A stretch of DNA of 64,000 nucleotides from an uncultured Alistipes sp. GTDB taxonomy: Bacteria > Bacteroidota > Bacteroidia > Bacteroidales > Rikenellaceae. The translations under genes and the position numbers were made by a program. Positions 17,521 to 25,424 of the stretch are shown piece after piece. The stretch is taken from the NCBI GenBank assembly GCA_900541585.1, contig UQKD01000002.1, forward strand, positions 62,001 to 126,000, in the 5' to 3' direction. Positions within the stretch are counted from its first letter, which is position 1. Each line of letters starts with the position of its first letter. The notes beneath the pieces were generated by a model. It made no database searches, was not told the DNA's origin, and worked only from the letters and a program-made list of their open reading frames with translations.

Positions 17521-19104
17521 TTATTTGACGAGGTGGTTCCTGCGTTTGTAGCGGTAGGCCACGTAGTAGAGCACCGACAGCAGCAGGACATATTCGGAGA
17601 TGCGGGCCAGGTAGTCGCCGTAGCGGGTGTAGAAGGTGAGTTCCGAGTTGAGCGGGACTTCGGCGGTGATCACGCCGCGCTGTTCCCAGCCGAGCGTCTC
17701 GCCCACGTCGCCGCGGGCCGAGATGAAGCCCGATTTCCCGGTGTTGGCCGAGCGGGCGATAGCGCGGCGGTGCTCGACGGCCCGCAGGCGCGAGATCGAG
17801 AACAGGTGCTTGTAACCGGGCGTGTCGCCCCACCAGCCGTCGTTCGAAATGATGGCCATGAACTGCGCGCCGCGGCGTACGAATCCGCCGTAGAAGTCGC
17901 CGTAAAGCCCTTCGTAGCAGATCGCCGGGCCGGCTTTGACACCGTTGTGCTCGAAGGCCGTGCCGTGCAGGCCCTTGCCGATCTGTCCGACCGTGCCGCC
18001 CAGGTCGATGACGAGGAATTTCAACACGTCGAAGACCCATGTCGGGGTGTTTTCGACGCCGATCACCAGCCGGCCTTTGTGGTGCAGCTGCGTGCGGCCC
18101 GCGGAGTCGAGTCCCACGGCCGTGTTGAAGCGGTCGAAATAGCCGTTGCCGAAACGCTCCGGGCGGGCCGTCTCGGTCTGCGCCCCGGCCGGGTAGCGGC
18201 GGATGGTGCCGGCTCCGGTGATGAGCAGGGCTTCGGGATGCCGGCTGCGGAGCGAGTCGGTCAGCTCCTGCCAGAATGCGCCCGGTTCGCCCGCCGAATA
18301 GAAGTCGCTCAATCCGGGTTCCAGGTAGTCGCCCGGCACGGCGGTCTCGGGCAGCAGGATGAACTGCGCGCCGGCGGGAACCTCCGCCAGGAGGTCCGCG
18401 ATGTTGCGCTCCTGCCGCTGGACGTCGCCGTGGAATTTGTCGTAACAGTCCACGTTGGGCTGGATGACGCTCACTGCGACGCTCCCTTCGCCGGGTTGTT
18501 TCCAGTTTCCCCGGATGGCCAGCGAGACGGCCATCGGCACGATGACGATGCAGGCTGCTGCGATCCACCGCCGTGCGGAGCGCGTCCGGAGGGCTTCGAA
18601 GATCAGGATGTTGGAGAGCAGCACCCACAGCGTGCCGCCGAAGACGCCCGTGTATTCGTACCACTGCACGGCCCAGACCTCGTGCGAAAAGCCGTTGCCC
18701 AGGATGAGCCACGGCCACGAGAAGTCGCCCACGGTGTACCAGTATTCCGTCGTGATCCACGCCGTGACGAGCGTGACGTAGGCCAGCGCCTTGGGGGCTT
18801 TTTTCGAAACGGTGTGGAAGAGCATGAAGGCGATCATGTTCATCGTCGTCGAGGCGAGCGTGGCGGCCGGGGGGCCTACGGGCGTGGCGTACCAGATCCA
18901 CCAGATCGTCATCGCGTTCCACAGCACGAACGCGAGTGCCGCCCAGCCGAACATGCCCCACCACGAGCGGCGCGTGTCGTCGTACGACGCGCTGATCCAC
19001 AGCAGCGGAACGAATCCGACAAGGAGCGTCATGCCCGTCACTCCGAGCCATCCCGGCGAGAGCAGGATGGCCGATAGGATTACCGCCGCGAATCTACGAA
19101 ACAT
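17521..19104 (-). CDS. lnt: Apolipoprotein N-acyltransferase
   Basis: A 527-residue inner-membrane enzyme of the nitrilase superfamily, which transfers an acyl chain to the N-terminal Cys of lipoproteins. The first about 200 residues hold six or more membrane segments; a large periplasmic nitrilase domain follows with the catalytic triad visible as Glu253 (LLPETAVPG), Lys343 (HHKGRL) and Cys396 (AICYEG). A last membrane segment (YVLLLSVLYYVAYRY) precedes the basic C-terminus. It is the promoter-proximal gene of lnt-folC; a consensus promoter lies 22-52 bp upstream. Its presence fits a genome rich in surface lipoproteins. Confidence 0.95.
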   Translation of the reverse strand: MFRRFAAVILSAILLSPGWLGVTGMTLLVGFVPLLWISASYDDTRRSWWGMFGWAALAFVLWNAMTIWWIWYATPVGPPAATLASTTMNMIAFMLFHTVSKKAPKALAYVTLVTAWITTEYWYTVGDFSWPWLILGNGFSHEVWAVQWYEYTGVFGGTLWVLLSNILIFEALRTRSARRWIAAACIVIVPMAVSLAIRGNWKQPGEGSVAVSVIQPNVDCYDKFHGDVQRQERNIADLLAEVPAGAQFILLPETAVPGDYLEPGLSDFYSAGEPGAFWQELTDSLRSRHPEALLITGAGTIRRYPAGAQTETARPERFGNGYFDRFNTAVGLDSAGRTQLHHKGRLVIGVENTPTWVFDVLKFLVIDLGGTVGQIGKGLHGTAFEHNGVKAGPAICYEGLYGDFYGGFVRRGAQFMAIISNDGWWGDTPGYKHLFSISRLRAVEHRRAIARSANTGKSGFISARGDVGETLGWEQRGVITAEVPLNSELTFYTRYGDYLARISEYVLLLSVLYYVAYRYKRRNHLVK

Positions 19105-19125
19105 GAAATGAGATTTTTACGACGG

Positions 19126-19156
19126 CAAAAGTAGTCAAATGAGTGCAGATTTCAAA
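19126..19156 (-). promoter_or_regulatory. Bacteroidetes-type promoter for lnt-folC
   Basis: Read on the minus strand, TTTG (19156-19153), a 19-bp spacer and TACTTTTG (19133-19126) match the TTTG-N19-TAnnTTTG consensus exactly. The lnt ATG starts 22 bp further on. Confidence 0.75.
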
Positions 19157-19164
19157 ATATTTCA

Positions 19165-19172
19165 TACTTTTG
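19165..19172 (+). promoter_or_regulatory. Candidate -7 element for the GH109-like gene
   Basis: TACTTTTG fits TAnnTTTG and lies 28 bp before the ATG at 19201. No TTG is found at the matching -33 distance, so the promoter may be weak or activator-dependent. It sits back to back with the lnt promoter. Confidence 0.5.
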
Positions 19173-19200
19173 TAACGAAACCAACCAATCTGCTATACTA

Positions 19201-20604
19201 ATGAAGAAATTGTTCGTTTTATTGTCTTTTTGCGCTCTTGCGGGAATCTTATGTTCGGCTTTTCGCGATTCGAAAGGCTGGAAGACGGTCGACGGCGTGA
19301 TCGTCTTCGATACGCCCGCGCGCGAACCAGGCCAGAAATCGGTACTGGGGCTCAAAACCGCGCCGATGGAGACGGTTCGTGTGGGCTTCATCGGGCTGGG
19401 CATGCGCGGCCCCGGGGCCGTGGAACGCTTCACGCACCTCGACGGCGTCGAGATCAAAGCCCTCTGCGACCTTTATCCCGAGCGCGTGGACAGCGCGCAG
19501 GCGATTCTCGTGCGCCGCGGGCTTCCCCGGGCGGCGTTCTATTGCGGCGAGGAGGGCTGGAAACAGCTTTGCGAGCGCGATGACATCGACCTGGTGTACA
19601 TCGTGACCCCGTGGCAGCAGCACGTCCCGATGGCCGTTTACGCCATGGAACACGGCAAACACGTCGCTGTCGAAGTTCCCGCCGCCACGTCGCTCGAAGA
19701 GTGCTGGCAGTTGGTGAACACCGCCGAGAAGACGCAGCGGCACTGCATGATGCTCGAAAACTGCGTTTACGACTTCTTCGAACTGACGACGCTCAACATG
19801 GCCCGGCAGGGGCTGTTCGGGGACATCCTCCATGTCGAGGGTTCGTACATCCACGACCTCGACGCCTTCTGGGACTACTACCAGGACAGCTGGCGTCTGA
19901 AGTTCAACCAGAAACACCGCGGTGACGTCTACGCCACGCACGGTCTCGGCCCCGCCTGTCAACTGCTCGACATCCACCGCGGCGACAAGATGAACTACCT
20001 GGTGTCGATGGATACCAAATCGGTCAACGGCCTGAAACTCGCCGAAGAGAAGCTGGGCGCCACGGAGTTCGCCAATGCCGACCATACGACGACGCTGATC
20101 AAGACCGAGAAGGGCCGCACGATCCTGCTCGAACACAATGTCTACACGCCCCGTCCTTACAGCCGCATGTACCAGCTGACCGGCACGAAGGGCTTCGCCA
20201 ACAAATACCCCATCCAGGGCTATGCTTTCAACCCCGACCAGCTTGCGGATTCGGGCGTGCCCGACCACGAGAACCTGAACGCCCACCGCTTCGTGTCGAA
20301 GGAGGTGCGCGAGGCGCTGATGGCGCGGTACAAGGATCCGATCGTCCTCGACATCGAGGCCAAGGCCCGCGAGGTCGGCGGCCACGGCGGCATGGACTTC
20401 ATCATGGATTACCGGCTGATCTACTGCCTGCAGCACGGTCTGCCGCTGGATCAGGACGTCTACGACGCGGCCGAGTGGTCGTGCATCGGCGCCCTTACGG
20501 CGATGTCGCTCGAACACAACAGCGCCCCGGTGGCCGTTCCCGACTTCACGCGCGGCGACTGGAACAAGACCGACGGTTACCGGCATGCGATGCTGGTGCA
20601 GTGA
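19201..20604 (+). CDS. GH109-like NAD-dependent glycosidase (Gfo/Idh/MocA fold), exported
   Basis: A 467-residue protein with a signal peptide-like start (MKKLFVLLSFCALAGIL). The NAD-binding Rossmann motif is VGFIGLGMRGPGAVERF near residue 60; VYIVTPWQQHVPMAVYAMEHGKHVAVEVP is the typical Gfo/Idh/MocA second half. Further family features are NCVYDFFELTTLNMARQG, the YATHGLGPACQ stretch and VGGHGGMDF. Known of GH109: removal of terminal alpha-N-acetylgalactosamine, including blood-group A antigen and mucin glycans, by an oxidation-elimination mechanism that keeps NAD bound. Next to a sialidase operon this suggests mucin O-glycan trimming. It is monocistronic, between its own -7 element and a perfect palindromic terminator. 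An ordinary oxidoreductase is the alternative, but the family length and motifs fit GH109 better. Confidence 0.85.
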   Translation: MKKLFVLLSFCALAGILCSAFRDSKGWKTVDGVIVFDTPAREPGQKSVLGLKTAPMETVRVGFIGLGMRGPGAVERFTHLDGVEIKALCDLYPERVDSAQAILVRRGLPRAAFYCGEEGWKQLCERDDIDLVYIVTPWQQHVPMAVYAMEHGKHVAVEVPAATSLEECWQLVNTAEKTQRHCMMLENCVYDFFELTTLNMARQGLFGDILHVEGSYIHDLDAFWDYYQDSWRLKFNQKHRGDVYATHGLGPACQLLDIHRGDKMNYLVSMDTKSVNGLKLAEEKLGATEFANADHTTTLIKTEKGRTILLEHNVYTPRPYSRMYQLTGTKGFANKYPIQGYAFNPDQLADSGVPDHENLNAHRFVSKEVREALMARYKDPIVLDIEAKAREVGGHGGMDFIMDYRLIYCLQHGLPLDQDVYDAAEWSCIGALTAMSLEHNSAPVAVPDFTRGDWNKTDGYRHAMLVQ

Positions 20605-20623
20605 TCCGGAGACCGTATGAACG

Positions 20624-20657
20624 AAAATGAGCGCAGCCCGCGGGCTGCGCTCATTTT
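20624..20657. terminator. Bidirectional terminator between GH109-like gene and ROK repressor
   Basis: A perfect 34-bp palindrome (17-bp arms beginning AAAATGAGCGCAGCCCG) with A and T runs at its ends, 20 bp after the glycosidase stop and 17 bp from the convergent ROK gene stop. It can end transcription from both sides. Confidence 0.9.
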
Positions 20658-20674
20658 TTGTTCCGGGGCGTCGT

Positions 20675-21901
20675 TCAGATGCTCCCGAACAGTTTGCTGC
20701 GCGCGATCAGACTGGCGCCGATGACACCTGCATCGGTTCCCAGCGCGGAGGTGACGACCGGGACGTTCTGGCTCATCAGCTTGAGCGAGTATTTGCGTAT
20801 GGCCAGTTCGACGGGCTGGAGGAAATGGTAAGGCTCGGCCTGCGCCAGGTTGCCGCCGATGATGATGATTTCGGGGTTGAACAGGTTGATCAGCCCTGCC
20901 AGCTGATGGCCCAGTTCCGTGCCGGTCTGGCTGATCAGTTCGATGCAGAGCGGATCTTCGCGTTCGGCCGCTTCGATGATGTCGTTCGTCGTGATGACGG
21001 CCCCCTTCCTTACCTTGCGCGAGAGGACCGACGATTCGCCGTTGTTGATACGTTCGATCAGTTTGCGGTGGATGGCGCGGCCCGAAACCTCGGTCTCGAT
21101 GCAACCCTTTTTGCCGCAGTGGCACAGGATGTTGTTGTTGTACATGTGGACGTGGCCGAACTCGCCCGAATAGCCGTCCTTGCCGTAGTAGACCTTGCCG
21201 TCGATGACGATGCCCAGCCCGAGACCCCAGCCGATGTTGACATAGAGCAGGTTTTCATACCGTTTGTTCTCCCCGGACATGTATTCGCCGTAGGCCATCG
21301 CCTTGGTGTCGTTCTCGATGAAGATTTTCAGCCCCAGTTTTTCTTTCAGAATGTCCGCGAGCGGCGTGTCGTGGGTCTCCTCGAAGTTGAAGACGCTGGC
21401 GCTCGTGCCGGTGCGGCTGTCCACGCGGCCCGAGAGGTTGAGGTTTGCGCCCGCGATCTTTTCCGGGTCGATGCCCTCCAGCGTGTCGATGAACCGCTGC
21501 ACGCGGTTGCAGAGTTCGTCCAGCGCGTCGTGCGTGTTTTCGAACCGGAAATCGGTGTGCCGCTCGATGCGCACGACCTCGCCGATGAAGTTGATCAGCG
21601 CGATGTTCAGTTCGAAGGTTTTCATGTCGATACCCAGGAAGTAGTAGGAGTCGGGGTTGACGCCGTAGCGGATCGCCTTGCGGCCTTTCGTGTGCAGGTT
21701 CACCCGCTCCAGTTCGGCGATCATGCCGTCCGACTGGAGTTCGGCGACGTATTTGGCAATGGTCGTGAGGCTGTAGCCCGTCGCTTCGGCGATCTCGGTC
21801 ACCATGAAATTTCCGTTGCGCATCACATGGCGCAGGATGCTGCTGCGAATGGTTCCTCCGACGCTGCGGCCGGCGGTCTTCGTTCTGAATTTCTCCAACA
21901 T
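20675..21901 (-). CDS. ROK-family transcriptional repressor, probable sialic-acid/amino-sugar regulator
   Basis: A 408-residue protein with an N-terminal winged helix-turn-helix (ILRHVMRNGNFMVTEIAEAT, then YSLTTIAKYVAEL) and a ROK domain. The zinc site is present (GHVHM and CHCGKKGCIETE), as is the sugar-binding GEFGHVH and the Asp of IENDTKAMA. The ATP phosphate-binding DxGGT motif is replaced by IDMKTFELNI, so sugar kinase activity is unlikely. I chose ATG at 21901: the longer frame to 21952 would run through the promoter described next. It is transcribed divergently from the nan operon, as NagC/NanR-type local regulators often are. Probable effector: an amino sugar (GlcNAc, ManNAc or a phosphate), an inference from the neighbourhood. 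Confidence 0.9.
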   Translation of the reverse strand: MLEKFRTKTAGRSVGGTIRSSILRHVMRNGNFMVTEIAEATGYSLTTIAKYVAELQSDGMIAELERVNLHTKGRKAIRYGVNPDSYYFLGIDMKTFELNIALINFIGEVVRIERHTDFRFENTHDALDELCNRVQRFIDTLEGIDPEKIAGANLNLSGRVDSRTGTSASVFNFEETHDTPLADILKEKLGLKIFIENDTKAMAYGEYMSGENKRYENLLYVNIGWGLGLGIVIDGKVYYGKDGYSGEFGHVHMYNNNILCHCGKKGCIETEVSGRAIHRKLIERINNGESSVLSRKVRKGAVITTNDIIEAAEREDPLCIELISQTGTELGHQLAGLINLFNPEIIIIGGNLAQAEPYHFLQPVELAIRKYSLKLMSQNVPVVTSALGTDAGVIGASLIARSKLFGSI

Positions 21902-21922
21902 AATAGGGTCTGTTTGCAAGAG

Positions 21923-21953
21923 CAAATATAAGACAAAAACCCATATAAACAAA
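21923..21953 (-). promoter_or_regulatory. Consensus promoter of the ROK repressor gene
   Basis: On the minus strand TTTG (21953-21950), a 19-bp spacer and TATATTTG (21930-21923) match the Bacteroidetes consensus fully. The element ends 21 bp before the ATG at 21901, which supports that start and a very short leader. Confidence 0.8.
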
Positions 21954-22077
21954 TGAAAATGTTTTTATATGCCGACTTTTATGCAAGAAGTTTTGTTTTT
22001 AGGCCCGATTGCGGGTTTATATATCAAAAATATGGAATAATTAAATGTTGGTTTCCCGGGGCTGAAAAATCGGAAAT

Positions 22078-22108
22078 ATTGCATTGTAAATCAATTACAT
22101 AATTGCAT
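22078..22108. repeat. Partial palindrome flanked by direct repeats, possible regulator site
   Basis: TGTAAATCAATTACA (22085-22099) pairs at 6 of 7 positions around its centre. ATTGCAT occurs on both sides (22078-22084 and 22102-22108), 24 bp apart. The position, between the two divergent promoters, fits an operator or activator site, but the region is AT-rich and chance is possible. Confidence 0.4.
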
Positions 22109-22147
22109 ATACAGGACGTGATTTTCTGTGTGAATTTAAAAATTTAG

Positions 22148-22173
22148 TTTTTTAATTTTATTTGATTAAAAAA
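22148..22173. promoter_or_regulatory. Candidate ROK operator: perfect inverted repeat upstream of nan promoter
   Basis: TTTTTTAAT (22148-22156) and ATTAAAAAA (22165-22173) are perfect reverse complements with an 8-bp spacer. The repeat ends 3 bp before the -33 TTTG of the nan promoter. NagC/Mlc-type ROK proteins bind AT-rich palindromes of similar size, so this is the best operator candidate for the divergent ROK repressor. Confidence 0.5.
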
Positions 22174-22176
22174 TAT

Positions 22177-22207
22177 TTTGTGTTAATAAAAACATTCTAT
22201 AGATTTG
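22177..22207 (+). promoter_or_regulatory. Consensus promoter of the nan operon
   Basis: TTTG (22177-22180), a 19-bp spacer and TAGATTTG (22200-22207) match the Bacteroidetes -33/-7 consensus fully. The lyase ATG follows at 22254, giving a leader of about 40 bases. Confidence 0.82.
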
Positions 22208-22253
22208 TGATGAAACGGGTCTGAAATACCTATAAAATATACATAAAACTACT

Positions 22254-23171
22254 ATGGAAAAGATCAAAGGACTTATCGACGCTCCCTTTACCCCGATGCT
22301 GGCCAACGGGGACATCAATCTGGAACCCATTCCGGCCTATGCCGCCATGCTGGCCGAAAACGGATTGAAGGGCGTGTTCATCAACGGTTCGTCGGGCGAG
22401 GGGTACATGCTCACCGCCGAGGAGCGGATGGCGTTGGCCGAGAAGTGGATCGCCGCGGCGCCCGCCGGGTTCAAGGTGATCGTGCACGTGGGCAGCTGCT
22501 GCCTGCGGGAGAGCGCGAAACTCGCCGCCCATGCCGCCGGAATCGGGGCCTGGGGCATCGGCGCCATGGCGCCCCCGTTCCCGAAGATCGGCCGTATCGA
22601 GGAGCTGGTCAAATACTGCGAGGCCATCGCTTCGGCCGCACCCGGACTGCCGTTCTATTATTACCACATCCCCGCCTTCAACGGCGCGTTCCTGCCGATG
22701 CTCGACCTGCTCAAGGCCGTCGACGGGCGCATTTCGAACTTCGCGGGCATCAAATACACCTTCGAAAGCCTCTATGAGTACAACCAGTGCCGCCTCTACG
22801 GGAACGGCCGGTTCGACATGCTGCACGGGCAGGACGAAACGATCCTTCCGAGCCTGGCGCAGGGCGGTGCGCAGGGCGGTATCGGCGGCACGACGAACTA
22901 CAACGGCCGCGAGCTGGTCGGCATCATCGAAGCCTGGGAGCGGGGCGATCTGGAGACCGCCCGTGAAAAGCAGAACTTCTCGCAGGCGGTGATCAACGTC
23001 ATCTGCAACTACCGCGGCAACATCGTCGGCGGCAAGCGCATCATGAAACTCATCGGGCTGGACCTCGGACCCAACCGTGTCCCGTTCCGCAACATGACCG
23101 ACGACGAGGAGCGGTCGATGAAGGCCGAACTGGAGGCCATCGGCTTCTTCGCGCGCTGCAACCGGTTCTGA
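22254..23171 (+). CDS. nanA: N-acetylneuraminate lyase
   Basis: A 305-residue cytoplasmic class I aldolase of the DapA/NanA family, splitting N-acetylneuraminate into ManNAc and pyruvate. The pyruvate-binding GSSGEG is at 45-50, the catalytic Tyr lies in YYYHIP (135-140; Tyr137) and the Schiff-base Lys is Lys167 (GIKYT). The YxIP form and the sialidase context point to sialic-acid lyase (called NanL in Bacteroides) over dihydrodipicolinate synthase. It is the first gene after the consensus promoter; the fimbrillin-like lipoprotein gene follows 44 bp later and the rest of the catabolic operon after that. Confidence 0.95.
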   Translation: MEKIKGLIDAPFTPMLANGDINLEPIPAYAAMLAENGLKGVFINGSSGEGYMLTAEERMALAEKWIAAAPAGFKVIVHVGSCCLRESAKLAAHAAGIGAWGIGAMAPPFPKIGRIEELVKYCEAIASAAPGLPFYYYHIPAFNGAFLPMLDLLKAVDGRISNFAGIKYTFESLYEYNQCRLYGNGRFDMLHGQDETILPSLAQGGAQGGIGGTTNYNGRELVGIIEAWERGDLETAREKQNFSQAVINVICNYRGNIVGGKRIMKLIGLDLGPNRVPFRNMTDDEERSMKAELEAIGFFARCNRF

Positions 23172-23215
23172 CCGCGGCGCGCTTCCCGAACCCGAATAAC
23201 CTAAAAACTGACGAT

Positions 23216-25339
23216 ATGAAAAAAATCTCCCTCTTTGCGACGGGATTGCTGTGTGCGATGGCCGGGGGCACGTCCTGCAGCGACGACTATGCGGTGCCCG
23301 ACTATTCGCGTCCCGCATCGAATACCATCGCTTTCAGCTGCCAGTCGGCCTGGGGCGAAGACAACCGGACGCTTTGGACGGAAGAGAGCCGCATCGGTTT
23401 CTTCTGCGGACAGACCAATTCGTCCAATGTGGCGCTGGGTGCCGCCGCCATCTCGGTCGGCGAACCCCTGGGGCTGTTCTACACCAAGCTGCCCTGGGCC
23501 GCGGGCGAGCACACCTTTTATCTTTATATGCCTTATGACGAAGCCAACGCTTCGACCCGGCTCACGGGTTCGCTCGGCGCGACGCAGTTTCAGAACGGCG
23601 TTTCAGCGGCACATATCGCGCAGAGCAGCCTCGCCTATGCGGCGGTGACCTCCGTTGAGACGGAAAACCCCGTCGCCGTGACGCTCCGTCATGTTTTCGG
23701 CTACCTCGACCTGGCGGTGACGACTGCGAAATGGCAGGGCTGGTCGGTGGAGTCCGTCGTCGTGACGAGCAAGTCCGGAACGACCCTGGCGGGCGACTAT
23801 ACGTTCGATATGCCCACCGCGAAACTCGCCTTCACGGGCAATGAATCCCCGTCCGTGACGCTAAAAGTCAGCGGTGCGACGCTCGGCGAGGGGACGTTCC
23901 ACGGCTATGCCGCCGTGGCCGCTCCCGTCGGCGCCGGGACCTACGAAGTCGCCGTGCAGGTGGCGAAGGACGGCGAACAGAGCATCGTTCTCAAGGGTGA
24001 AGCCTCGCTCGCCGAAGGCATTGCGCCCGAAGCGGTCACCACGATGGCGCTTGCCGTCGACTCGTTCGACGAAGAGATCGCCGAGGACGATTCGATCGAT
24101 TTGAGCGATCCCGACGGCGACGGCGTGAAGGAGACGGCCAACTGCTATGTGGCCGGAGCTGCGGGCCGGACCTACCGCTTCCCCGCAACGGTGATGGGCA
24201 ATGGCTACACGACCCCTGCGACTGCCGATTATGCCGGTGCGGGCACTGCTCCGGGAATCACTCCGGAGGCCCTCGCTCCCAAGTCGGCGCAGCTGCTCTG
24301 GCAGACCGAGCCGAACCTGATCGCCGACGTCAAACTGCGCAGCAACCAGGTCTACTTCACGCTCAACGGCGAGGCCGGCGGTGCGCTGAAGGAGGGCAAT
24401 GCCGTGATTGCGGTCTTCAGCGAGGCCGACAGCGGCGGCGACATCCTCTGGAGCTGGCATATCTGGGTGACGGCGGCCGATCTCGACGCTGCGGTGCAGA
24501 CCTATACGCTCTACGACAACTTAGCGGCCGCAGGTCCTACCGTCCTGATGGATCGCAATCTGGGCGCGCTCAAAGCGGGCATGTGGGGTACGAACGGCGA
24601 CAACCTCGCCCTGGGGCTGCTCTACCAGTGGGGTCGCAAGGACCCGTTCCAGAATATCGACGACACCGACATCGGCGGCACGGGAGCCTTGGCCATCGGT
24701 CGTCTGCGCAAGACCTACGATGCCGCGGGCAACGCCCTTTCGGTCGACAATGCGGCTGCCGAATACGATGCGACGAACTGGCGTTACTTCACCGCCAAGA
24801 CGATTCCCGCCGACCGCATCGCCCGCTATCCGATGAATTTCGGCTACCTCAGCACCAGCAACAACTGGCTCGACGAGGCCCGTGACGACCTCTGGGGCAA
24901 TCCGTTCAGCGGCGAGGTCGGCGAGACCGGCCACAAGTCGGTTTACGACCCGTGTCCTCCCGGATACCGCGTGCCGCACCGTTACATCGGTACGATGTTC
25001 ACTACCGACGGAAAGAACGCGTCGAACAAGAACGCCGCCGACCTGGCCCGCTGGAAGGGACAGTACACGACGCAGGCCGAGATTCAGGGTGCAGGCGGCA
25101 ACATCTACCCCTATGGCGGCGGGAGCGCCTCCTATCCCCTCGGCGGCATGCTCTTCGTCAGCGGCGGCAAGATCGTGCCCTTCCGTACGGGCAAATATGT
25201 GGGCGCCTACCACGTGAGCATGCCCGCCAACAACGTCAAAACCTCCTACCGGTTCTATTTCGACTACGGAAATATCAAACCCGAGGACAGCAATGCCCGC
25301 TACGTCGGCGCCAGCATCCGCTGCATGAAAGAGCAATAG
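23216..25339 (+). CDS. Fimbrillin-like surface lipoprotein within the nan operon
   Basis: A 707-residue lipoprotein: lipobox GGTSC with Cys at 21, directly followed by SDDY, an acidic surface-export-like signal. Residues about 35-280 resemble the Bacteroidetes fimbrillin/Mfa fold (PVAVTLRHVFGYLDLAV, then YAAVAAPVGAGTYEVAV). The C-terminal half has motifs common in Bacteroidetes surface proteins: TANCYVAGAAGRTYRFPA, LYQWGRKDPF, VYDPCPPGYRVP and a final SIRCMKEQ, resembling FISUMP-type domains. No catalytic residues are recognisable. It lies between the lyase and the epimerase genes in what looks like one operon. A role in adhesion to, or binding of, sialylated glycans is an inference from position only. 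Confidence 0.72.
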   Translation: MKKISLFATGLLCAMAGGTSCSDDYAVPDYSRPASNTIAFSCQSAWGEDNRTLWTEESRIGFFCGQTNSSNVALGAAAISVGEPLGLFYTKLPWAAGEHTFYLYMPYDEANASTRLTGSLGATQFQNGVSAAHIAQSSLAYAAVTSVETENPVAVTLRHVFGYLDLAVTTAKWQGWSVESVVVTSKSGTTLAGDYTFDMPTAKLAFTGNESPSVTLKVSGATLGEGTFHGYAAVAAPVGAGTYEVAVQVAKDGEQSIVLKGEASLAEGIAPEAVTTMALAVDSFDEEIAEDDSIDLSDPDGDGVKETANCYVAGAAGRTYRFPATVMGNGYTTPATADYAGAGTAPGITPEALAPKSAQLLWQTEPNLIADVKLRSNQVYFTLNGEAGGALKEGNAVIAVFSEADSGGDILWSWHIWVTAADLDAAVQTYTLYDNLAAAGPTVLMDRNLGALKAGMWGTNGDNLALGLLYQWGRKDPFQNIDDTDIGGTGALAIGRLRKTYDAAGNALSVDNAAAEYDATNWRYFTAKTIPADRIARYPMNFGYLSTSNNWLDEARDDLWGNPFSGEVGETGHKSVYDPCPPGYRVPHRYIGTMFTTDGKNASNKNAADLARWKGQYTTQAEIQGAGGNIYPYGGGSASYPLGGMLFVSGGKIVPFRTGKYVGAYHVSMPANNVKTSYRFYFDYGNIKPEDSNARYVGASIRCMKEQ

Positions 25340-25424
25340 ATACATAGATACCTTCCGTCCGCTTCCGCGGCGCATCCCGCACGGGGTGCGCCGGGAGGCA
25401 GGACCCCAAACCCGAATTCATACC

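Larger units (their letters stand above)
21954..22253. other. AT-rich divergent control region of the nan locus
   Basis: About 300 bp without a gene, strikingly AT-rich against the GC-rich surroundings. It holds the nan operon promoter (22177-22207), a perfect inverted repeat just before it (22148-22173), and a second partial palindrome flanked by direct repeats (22078-22108). I see no RNA gene in it. Confidence 0.7.

Noticed and set aside
20675..21901. ROK protein as the GlcNAc kinase of the pathway.
   Set aside because: The phosphate-binding DxGGT motif is missing and a winged HTH is present.
21902..21952. Longer start for the ROK repressor at 21952.
   Set aside because: The added codons run through a perfect promoter match, and the extra residues are hydrophobic and unlike ROK N-termini.
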